A stretch of DNA of 7,467 bases from positions 1 to 7,467 of the forward strand of contig CAJPNS010000090.1 in NCBI GenBank assembly GCA_905372135.1, read 5' to 3'. Shown piece after piece: positions 1 through 5,793 of the stretch. The notes under the pieces were generated by a model. The model searched no databases. It worked only from the letters and a program-made list of their open reading frames with translations, and was not told the DNA's origin. Origin of the DNA: Porphyromonadaceae bacterium (lineage in GTDB: Bacteria; Bacteroidota; Bacteroidia; Bacteroidales; Paludibacteraceae). Each line of letters starts with the position of its first letter. Within the stretch, counting starts at the first letter, position 1. The translations under genes were made by a program, and so were the position numbers.

Positions 1-603
1 CAGTATACCCTTTCCCTGCCGTATTATCTCGATATTGTCGTCGTCGGTGCAGTCTACTATAGTCGATGGTGTATTGTCGCCCGAGCCGCCGTCGATGACG
101 AGGTCGACAATAGATTCGTATTTCTCTATAAGTAGCTCAGGGTCTGTCTCGTACTGGCTGATATTGTCGGCAGATATTACCGATGTGGTGAATATCGGGT
201 TGCCGAGGGCTTCTACTATCTGCAGAGCTATATTATTGTCAGGTACTCTGATACCTATTGTTTTTCGGTCTTTGAGGATGGGCGGTAGCCGTTTGCTACC
301 GTTGAGTATGAAGGTGAATGCTCCGGGTAGATTCCTTTTGAGCATCTTGAACACATCTGTCGATATACGTGCGTATTCTGCGATGTTGCTAAGGTTGTGG
401 CAGACTATCGCCATACGCGATTTGTCGCGGTCGAGGTGTTTGATACGGCATATTCTCTCTATGGCTTTGGGGTGGAATATATCGCACCCGAAAGCATAGA
501 CCGTATCTGTGGGGTAGATGATTATTCCGCCTCGACGCAATAGGTCTACTACCTGCAGTATCAGTCTGGGACTCGGATTCTGTTCGTGTATTCTTATGTG
601 CAT
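1..603 (-). CDS. yciO: YciO-clade protein of the YrdC/Sua5 (threonylcarbamoyl-AMP synthase) superfamily, 3' end cut by the window edge
   Basis: Translating the minus strand from ATG at 603 gives 201 open residues up to base 1. Members are about 200-210 residues, so only a few C-terminal residues are probably missing. Seen: YPTDTVYAFGCD at 30-41 (superfamily nucleotide-binding motif), ERICRIK at 49-55, PGAFTFIL at 93-100, KTIGIRVP at 114-121, TTS at 139-141, PSTIVD at 179-184 and RQGKG at 195-199. These match my memory of E. coli YciO (ERICRIRQL, PGNYTFIL, RKTIGMRVP) better than TsaC or Sua5. The Lys-x-Arg seen in TsaC/Sua5 is replaced here by KHLDRDK (55-61). The superfamily makes threonylcarbamoyl-AMP for t6A at tRNA position 37, in the cytoplasm. 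YciO paralogues are not clearly equivalent to TsaC, so automatic annotation as threonylcarbamoyladenylate synthase may overstate the activity. The start is supported by a promoter about 27 bases upstream and an HEQNPSPRL opening resembling YciO. The gene appears to be transcribed separately from the lipoprotein gene. Confidence 0.85.
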   Translation of the reverse strand, partial: MHIRIHEQNPSPRLILQVVDLLRRGGIIIYPTDTVYAFGCDIFHPKAIERICRIKHLDRDKSRMAIVCHNLSNIAEYARISTDVFKMLKRNLPGAFTFILNGSKRLPPILKDRKTIGIRVPDNNIALQIVEALGNPIFTTSVISADNISQYETDPELLIEKYESIVDLVIDGGSGDNTPSTIVDCTDDDNIEIIRQGKGIL

Positions 604-623
604 ATCGATAAGTTGTAAAAAAT

Positions 624-645
624 GCGAGGCAAAGGTAGTAAAAAA
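624..645 (-). repeat. 22-base promoter-core repeat, copy 1 (upstream of yciO-like gene)
   Basis: Bases 624-645 match 2401-2422 at 21 of 22 positions, in the same orientation. Both copies overlay the -7 element of a minus-strand gene and extend past it on both sides (A/T run upstream, GCCTCGC downstream). The one difference (base 635) is in the 'nn' of TAnnTTTG. Confidence 0.75.
630..637 (-). promoter_or_regulatory. Bacteroidota -7 promoter element (TACCTTTG) for the yciO-like gene
   Basis: The minus strand reads TACTACCTTTGCCTCGC here, an exact match to the Bacteroidota TAnnTTTG -7 consensus. It ends 26 bases before the ATG at 603, giving a predicted leader of roughly 20 bases, typical for the phylum. 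I see no convincing TTTG-type -33 element upstream. The same extended core recurs upstream of the lipoprotein gene. Confidence 0.65.
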
Positions 646-695
646 TCTTGTAGCCTGTAGGTTGACATTGTACTAATGTTTTCTAATATAATGCA

Positions 696-731
696 AAAAG
701 GAGTCTCCCCACGACGGCGGAAACTCCTTTT
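696..731 (-). terminator. Rho-independent terminator of the DUF4836-like gene
   Basis: Two 13-base arms (696-708 and 719-731) surround a 10-base loop. Read on the minus strand, the arms pair completely with one G-U wobble (opposite bases 705/722). The GC-containing part is preceded by an A run and followed by a run of five U. On the plus strand the same position would be a C-A mismatch, so the structure favours minus-strand transcripts. It lies 31 bases past the lipoprotein stop codon (763-765). This places the end of that transcript before the yciO promoter. Confidence 0.85.
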
Positions 732-762
732 CCAATCACTAATTGTAAAACTATAAAACGAA

Positions 763-2328
763 TCAGATAAGAACTCCGATTACCTTATCGATAAGCGTAA
801 ATATCTGATGTAGAGAGTTTGTCTTGGTGTCGGTAAAGTTGACCTCAAACGTATAATTGTATCTGTCTGTGGCATTGCTACCGAAAGTAGATATCATACC
901 CAGAGCATATTGAGCTACGTCGTAGAAAGGCGAGCCTTGCGGTACAAGAGGCATAAGTTGCTCTTTGAGAGGCACAAAGCTACCTCCGAAATACAACGGT
1001 TGACCGACAATATTGCTCAGCGACCCATTTTCGACACCGCCTTGGAGCAGACGGGCATAGTCGATACTATCGTTGGTGAAGTATAATATGTCGTCTTTGA
1101 TACCGAAAATCATACCGTTGAATGCGTATGTATTGTCTGCTATTTTATTGATTTGCTTTTCGCGGTCTTTTGCGAGGATAAGTTCGAAAAATTCGGCGGC
1201 TTTCGTCTTGTCGACTGTGGCAAAGATAGAGAATACGAGCGGGTTTGCGTTGCCTATATTTAATCTGTTGAAGGAGGCAAAGATATCGCCGTTGAAAACA
1301 GAGATAAGTCTCTTGTAGTCCAAGTCGCCGAGTACGGGAGCCAACTTATTAAAAGCGTTCATTCTATTGCTATCGATAGAGGAAGCGACATCATTGCCGT
1401 CGATATTGGCAGCAAAATACATTATATTGTTCTCTCCCACATACTTATTGAGGTTGCCTTTGATTACCGTTTTATTGGCAGCCATAGAGTTGAATCGGGC
1501 TTCGTCTTCGGGTGTCTCGAAGAAAATGTTCATTTTGCTGATAATCTTGCCTTTTTCGAAGTTACACGAAACTATGGTAGAGTAGTTGTTGTCGTCGTAA
1601 ACGGACTGTAGGTCGTTGTCTATGAGGTCTTTCGATACCGAATCCATAGCTAAACGCGATGATGTCCTTTTCAGTTGGTCGATATAGAATTTGCTCAATT
1701 TACCCATCGATATATATGCCACTATATCGTCGTCAGAGGCAGATAGTTTGGTGTAGTTGGGTGTGGCGGCAAAAGACTTGTCGTGCTCCATTTTGAGCAT
1801 ATCGGATATATCTCTGGCAGGCATCTGTCCCTGTTGGTTTTGCGGGTCGACGACGATGACTATATTCTTGCTATCCCAAGCCATACTTACATTCGACGAC
1901 GGGTCTACGATAGAGTATACACCTCCGTCGACTTTGATGTTTTCTTTTGCGGAAGCCTCTATCTTAATGAGGTTTTCGTAGAATTTCTTGCTGTTATCGA
2001 CTGCCATAGATATGCCTATGGTACCGTCGTTGTTGCAGAAGAGATACGCTTTGCCTAAGACCTTTAGCCCGATGGCATTGGGGTTTTTCAGGCAACTCTC
2101 TACAAGCTTTTTCATCTCGTCATTATCGATTTTGTCGATATACTCTCGGAGCATTTTGTTGTCTTTGGCATTGTAGTCTGCCTTTAGGGCAAGTCTTTTG
2201 ATATCGAACTTAACGACCATTGCCACATCGCTCGGTATCACTTCGGAGGGTGTGTCTTTAGAGGCACATGAAAACATTGTACACAGCGCAAAAATCGACA
2301 GTGCAAGGAAATAAAAAGATTTTTTCAT
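763..2328 (-). CDS. DUF4836-like lipoprotein of unknown function
   Basis: 521 residues. The N-terminus is a lipoprotein signal: MKK, a hydrophobic stretch at about 4-19, then MFSC with the predicted lipidated cysteine at 21. Only one acidic residue follows closely (CASKDT), so a Bacteroidota surface-export signal is weak, and anchoring on the periplasmic side is at least as likely. The mature protein opens with IPSDVAMVVKFDIKRL (31-46), the kind of 'IP-D-A-VV-D-L' opening I associate with DUF4836. It continues with soluble alpha/beta sequence: NFEKGKI (256-262), FNGDIFASF (345-353) and YAFNGMIFGIKDDILYFTND (401-420). The two similar blocks NGDIFASF and FNGMIFGIKDD suggest internally repeated beta-rich modules. 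No catalytic motif or later membrane segment is visible. ATG at 2328 is chosen because it directly begins the signal peptide. The upstream leader is AT-rich without a clear Shine-Dalgarno. It is divergent from dxs and has its own promoter and terminator, so it is probably monocistronic. The family call is from recognition of pattern, not a search. Confidence 0.78.
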   Translation of the reverse strand: MKKSFYFLALSIFALCTMFSCASKDTPSEVIPSDVAMVVKFDIKRLALKADYNAKDNKMLREYIDKIDNDEMKKLVESCLKNPNAIGLKVLGKAYLFCNNDGTIGISMAVDNSKKFYENLIKIEASAKENIKVDGGVYSIVDPSSNVSMAWDSKNIVIVVDPQNQQGQMPARDISDMLKMEHDKSFAATPNYTKLSASDDDIVAYISMGKLSKFYIDQLKRTSSRLAMDSVSKDLIDNDLQSVYDDNNYSTIVSCNFEKGKIISKMNIFFETPEDEARFNSMAANKTVIKGNLNKYVGENNIMYFAANIDGNDVASSIDSNRMNAFNKLAPVLGDLDYKRLISVFNGDIFASFNRLNIGNANPLVFSIFATVDKTKAAEFFELILAKDREKQINKIADNTYAFNGMIFGIKDDILYFTNDSIDYARLLQGGVENGSLSNIVGQPLYFGGSFVPLKEQLMPLVPQGSPFYDVAQYALGMISTFGSNATDRYNYTFEVNFTDTKTNSLHQIFTLIDKVIGVLI

Positions 2329-2400
2329 AAGAATAGATTTATTTAATTATGTTTTTAAATTATTATCTTGATTTATTATTTCTGCGTTTTCGCTAAAACA

Positions 2401-2422
2401 GCGAGGCAAAGTTAGTAAAAAA
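2401..2422 (-). repeat. 22-base promoter-core repeat, copy 2 (upstream of DUF4836-like gene)
   Basis: Second copy of the 22-base element described at 624-645, with one mismatch at base 2412. Similarity stops just outside the 22 bases on the downstream (leader) side, so this is a shared promoter core rather than a duplicated gene start. Confidence 0.75.
2407..2414 (-). promoter_or_regulatory. Bacteroidota -7 promoter element (TAACTTTG) for the DUF4836-like gene
   Basis: The minus strand reads TTTACTAACTTTGCCTCGC, an exact TAnnTTTG. Transcription would start near base 2400, giving a leader of about 70 bases, notably longer than the roughly 20-base leaders predicted for the other promoters in this window. 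No clear -33 TTTG was found. It faces away from the dxs promoter, with 62 bases between the two -7 elements, so their upstream regions abut and a regulator bound between them could affect both. Confidence 0.6.
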
Positions 2423-2476
2423 ACTTTATCGTTATCACCCCCGATAGTGACGAAGATAAACAAAGGAATTAATTAT

Positions 2477-2484
2477 TATCTTTG
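2477..2484 (+). promoter_or_regulatory. Bacteroidota -7 promoter element (TATCTTTG) for dxs-trkA-trkH
   Basis: The plus strand reads TTATTATCTTTGCACGC, an exact TAnnTTTG match 25 bases before the dxs ATG. The predicted leader is about 20 bases and includes AGAGGA at 2494-2499, a Shine-Dalgarno-like stretch 10 bases from the start codon. No good -33 element is visible at the expected distance. As the last plus-strand promoter seen before trkH, it probably drives all three genes. Confidence 0.7.
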
Positions 2485-2509
2485 CACGCTAAAAGAGGAT
2501 TGAAGAAAG

Positions 2510-4405
2510 ATGACAGACAAAGAATATGCCATATTGAATAAAATAAATAGCCCGTCGGATATCAAGCGCTTGAACATTAGAGAATTGCCAAAGTTGTGCG
2601 ATGAGTTACGGCGTTTTATAATCGAGCAGCTTGCCAACAATCCGGGACATCTCGGAGCATCGTTGGGAGTGGTAGAGCTTACTGTGGCGTTGCATTACGT
2701 CTTCGATACGCCATACGACCGTCTCATCTGGGACGTAGGGCATCAAGCCTATGCACACAAGATACTTACGGGCAGACGCGACAAATTCCATACTAATCGT
2801 AAATTTGGCGGAATATCGGGCTTTCCGACTCCGAAAGAGAGTGAGTACGATGCATTTGGGGTAGGGCATGCGAGTACCTCTATCTCGGCAGGTCTAGGTA
2901 TGAGTGTAGCTGCGAGTCTTAGCGGCGAAAACAGGTGTGTGGTAGCCGTCATAGGCGACGGAGCACTTACGGGAGGTCTTGCTTTCGAGGGACTTAACAA
3001 CACCTCTATCATCGACAACAATCTGCTGATAATCGTCAACGACAACGATATGGCGATAGACCCTATAAAAGGAGGTTGGAACGATGCTCTCGGTAAGCTA
3101 CATACGTCGAAAACATACAACAGAGTTCGCTACCGTTTGTACCGTATTTTGAATAGATACGGCATAATCACCAAAAACGGAGCTAAGAAGTTGACTCGTT
3201 TTTTCAATAAAATAAAGATATCGAAGACCAGCCACTACAATAATATATTCGAAGGGCTATCGATAAGATACTTTGGTACATACGACGGACACAACGTCAT
3301 AAAACTCGTAGAGATACTCAGTGAACTCAAATCGCATAAGCGACCTCGAATACTTCATATCATAACCCAGAAGGGCAAAGGCTATAAGCCGGCCGAAAAA
3401 GACGTAATCGTCTGGCACGCTCCCGGTCGGTTCAATCCCGATACGGGCGAGCGGAGCAACGAGCAGTCGCAGATTCCTCTATTTCAGGATGTATTTGGCA
3501 CTACGCTTCTGGAGCTTGCACGTAGCAACCCGAAGATAGTGGGTATAACCCCCGCAATGCTATCGGGCAGCTCGATGTCGATAATGCAAAAGGCTATGCC
3601 TGACCGTGTATTCGATGTCGGTATTGCCGAGGGGCACGCCGTTACGTTCTCGGCGGGGATGGCAAAAGACGGGTTGATGCCGTTTTGTAACATATATTCG
3701 TCGTTTATGCAGCGAGGATACGACAACGTCATACACGACGTAGCCCTGCAGAACCTCAACGTTACTTTCTGCCTCGACCGCGCGGGAATAGTAGGAGCCG
3801 ACGGAGCTACTCACCAAGGAATATTCGACTTGGCTTATATGCGCTGTATCCCGAATTTGACGATAGCGGCTCCACGTAACGAACACGAACTTCGTAACCT
3901 TATGTTTACCGCACAGAGCAGAGAGATGGGACCGTTTGTCATTCGTTATCCGCGGGGAAAGGGTACCACCCCGGAATGGCACAATACGCCCGTAGCCATA
4001 GAGCCCGGTACGGGCGAAAAGCTCAAGGATGGCACCGACGTAGCAGTGCTTACGATAGGCACTATGGCTAATACCGCACTCAAAGCGATAGAGGCTTTAG
4101 AGAGCGACTCCGACCTGTCGATAGCGTTGTACGATATGCGTTTCGTAAAGCCGCTCGACGAAAAGTTGTTGCACGAAATAGGCGGTAGATATCGTAAAGT
4201 ACTGACCATCGAAGATGGTGTCGTACAGGGCGGGTTTGGTAGTGCCGTACTCGAATTTTTTGCCGACAACGGCTACTCTCCTCAGGTCGGAAGGCTTGGT
4301 ATCGGCGATACATTCGTAGAGCACGGTACGCCCGAAGAGCTGTATAAAATGTTGGGACTCGATGCCAATGGCATACGGCGTTCGATAGAGGAGTTTTGCC
4401 GATAA
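2510..4405 (+). CDS. dxs: 1-deoxy-D-xylulose-5-phosphate synthase (Dxs)
   Basis: A thiamine-diphosphate enzyme that condenses pyruvate with glyceraldehyde 3-phosphate to DXP and CO2. This is the committed step of the MEP isoprenoid pathway and also feeds thiamine and pyridoxal phosphate synthesis; it is cytoplasmic. At 631 residues it is full length (E. coli about 620). Domain I: PGHLGASLG (45-53), DVGHQAYAHKILTGR (75-89), GVGHASTSIS (117-126), the ThDP/Mg motif GDGALTGG (149-156) with NDNDMAID (177-184), a variable basic linker at about 200-245, and YFGTYDGHN (264-272). Domain II: catalytic glutamate E374 in GIAEGHAVTF (371-380), FMQRGYD (399-405), DRAGIVGADGATHQG (423-437) and RYPRG (479-483). 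Domain III from about 500: YDMRFVKPLD (541-550), IEDGVVQGGFGSAV (567-580), VEHG (603-606). The start is fixed by the promoter and purine-rich leader; the next Met is at 131. First gene of an apparent operon, with trkA following after 32 bases. No missing catalytic residue was seen. Confidence 0.97.
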   Translation: MTDKEYAILNKINSPSDIKRLNIRELPKLCDELRRFIIEQLANNPGHLGASLGVVELTVALHYVFDTPYDRLIWDVGHQAYAHKILTGRRDKFHTNRKFGGISGFPTPKESEYDAFGVGHASTSISAGLGMSVAASLSGENRCVVAVIGDGALTGGLAFEGLNNTSIIDNNLLIIVNDNDMAIDPIKGGWNDALGKLHTSKTYNRVRYRLYRILNRYGIITKNGAKKLTRFFNKIKISKTSHYNNIFEGLSIRYFGTYDGHNVIKLVEILSELKSHKRPRILHIITQKGKGYKPAEKDVIVWHAPGRFNPDTGERSNEQSQIPLFQDVFGTTLLELARSNPKIVGITPAMLSGSSMSIMQKAMPDRVFDVGIAEGHAVTFSAGMAKDGLMPFCNIYSSFMQRGYDNVIHDVALQNLNVTFCLDRAGIVGADGATHQGIFDLAYMRCIPNLTIAAPRNEHELRNLMFTAQSREMGPFVIRYPRGKGTTPEWHNTPVAIEPGTGEKLKDGTDVAVLTIGTMANTALKAIEALESDSDLSIALYDMRFVKPLDEKLLHEIGGRYRKVLTIEDGVVQGGFGSAVLEFFADNGYSPQVGRLGIGDTFVEHGTPEELYKMLGLDANGIRRSIEEFCR

Positions 4406-4437
4406 AGGAAACATATCAATATTAAAAGGATTAAACG

Positions 4438-5769
4438 ATGAGAATACTGATAGCCGGAGCAGGGGAGGTCGGTAGGCATCTGGCGAAACTGCTTGCTCGA
4501 GAAGACCATAATATCACATTGATGGACGCCGATAGCAGTCGCCTGCAAGACCTTGATATGTACGATTTTATGACTCGCGAGGGCAATCCTACCTCCGTGC
4601 ACGACCTCGAAGACTGCGGAGTGGGTAGGGTAGACCTCTTTATAGCCGTTACTCCGTACGAGAGTATCAATATGACTGCGTGTATGATAGCCGACAACCT
4701 GGGAGCTGCCAAGACGCTTGCCCGTATCGACAACTACGAGTATCTACTCCCGAAGAACAAAGAGTTTTTTGCACGTCTCGGAGTCGACTATCTGATATAT
4801 CCAGAAGTGCTTGCTTCCCAGGGAATTGTAGAGAGTCTTAGAAAAAACTGGATGAGGCAGTATCTGCCGTTTTGCAATGGCGAGATGATATTGCTATCGG
4901 TAAAAGTGAGGTCTAATTCGGAGATTATAAATAAACAGTTTATAAGCGGTTACTTCAACCACGACAAGTATCGTATCGTAGCCATAAAACGCGGTAATCG
5001 GACGATACTTCCCAAAGGACACGACCAGATACTATCGGGCGATATAGTTTTTTTCATTACCAACGAAGAGAACCTCGATTTTGTACGCCTACAGGCAGGC
5101 AAAGAAGACTACAATATAAAAGAGGTAATAATAGCCGGCGGCACCAAGATAGCCCAAAAGGTAGTGCAGACACTACCAAGCCACTACAATGTGAAGATAA
5201 TAGAACCCGATCGCGAGCTATGTATCGCACTATCCGACAAGCTACCCAATACGCTTATAATCAACTCAGATTGCCGCGATGTAAGCGTACTCGAAAACGA
5301 AGGTATCGATACGGCAGACGCTTTCGTGGCAGTGATGCCAAATTCGGAGGCAAACCTGCTAACGTGCATGGTAGCAAAGCGTTACGGGGTAAAGAAGACC
5401 ATAGCCGAGGTGGAGAATATCGACTACTTCAATCTGGCTGAGTCGATGGATATAAGCGCTATCGTAAACAAAAAGACTATCGCTGCAAGCTATATACATC
5501 AGATAACACTCAACCTCGACGTGCTCAACGTACGTACGCTGTATTCGATAGATGCCGAAGTAGTGGAACTTATCGCTCGCGAAGGGTCGAAGGTTACCAG
5601 AGACATCGTGCGAAATCTTCGCCTACCCGACAACGTCAATATCGGGGGCATCATACGCAACGGACGAGGTAGTATCGTAAACGGTAATACGCACATTATG
5701 CCAAACGACTATGTAATCGTTTTCTGCAAAGGTAATACCACCAAGAAGCTCGAAGCTCTATTTAAGTAA
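4438..5769 (+). CDS. trkA: Trk system potassium uptake regulator TrkA (two RCK modules)
   Basis: A peripheral cytoplasmic protein that binds NAD(H)/nucleotides and gates the TrkH potassium pore. At 443 residues it has the normal tandem layout (E. coli TrkA about 458): RCK-N 1 at about 1-125, TrkA-C 1 at about 140-220, RCK-N 2 at about 228-350, TrkA-C 2 at about 365-443. Module 1 has an intact Rossmann motif GAGEVG (7-12), an acidic ribose-binding D30 at the end of strand 2, and the typical VTPYESINMTACMIA stretch (71-85). Module 2 has AGGTKIA (233-239), where the usual last glycine is alanine, but keeps the acidic residue in IIEPDRE (E256) and VMPNSEANLLTCMVA (279-293). The ATG is preceded by AAAAGGA (4424-4430), 7 bases away, and the protein begins directly with the Rossmann strand, as the family does. 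It follows dxs by 32 bases with no TAnnTTTG between, and trkH begins 24 bases after its stop, so it is probably co-transcribed with both. Confidence 0.95.
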   Translation: MRILIAGAGEVGRHLAKLLAREDHNITLMDADSSRLQDLDMYDFMTREGNPTSVHDLEDCGVGRVDLFIAVTPYESINMTACMIADNLGAAKTLARIDNYEYLLPKNKEFFARLGVDYLIYPEVLASQGIVESLRKNWMRQYLPFCNGEMILLSVKVRSNSEIINKQFISGYFNHDKYRIVAIKRGNRTILPKGHDQILSGDIVFFITNEENLDFVRLQAGKEDYNIKEVIIAGGTKIAQKVVQTLPSHYNVKIIEPDRELCIALSDKLPNTLIINSDCRDVSVLENEGIDTADAFVAVMPNSEANLLTCMVAKRYGVKKTIAEVENIDYFNLAESMDISAIVNKKTIAASYIHQITLNLDVLNVRTLYSIDAEVVELIAREGSKVTRDIVRNLRLPDNVNIGGIIRNGRGSIVNGNTHIMPNDYVIVFCKGNTTKKLEALFK

Positions 5770-5793
5770 CATACATATTACAAAAAGGCAGAT

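Noticed and set aside
35..499. 154-codon plus-strand open frame
   Set aside because: It lies antisense to the YciO-like gene, whose minus-strand translation has clear family motifs; the plus frame shows none and has no promoter.
2430..2459. Short dyads (TTATC/GATAA, TCAC/GTGA) between the divergent promoters as an operator
   Set aside because: Arms are only 4-5 bases and do not extend; this is within chance for AT-rich DNA of this length.
3107..3246. Basic, variable stretch of Dxs (about residues 200-245) as an inserted domain
   Set aside because: Dxs proteins normally have a variable, poorly conserved linker here, and total length is normal for the family.
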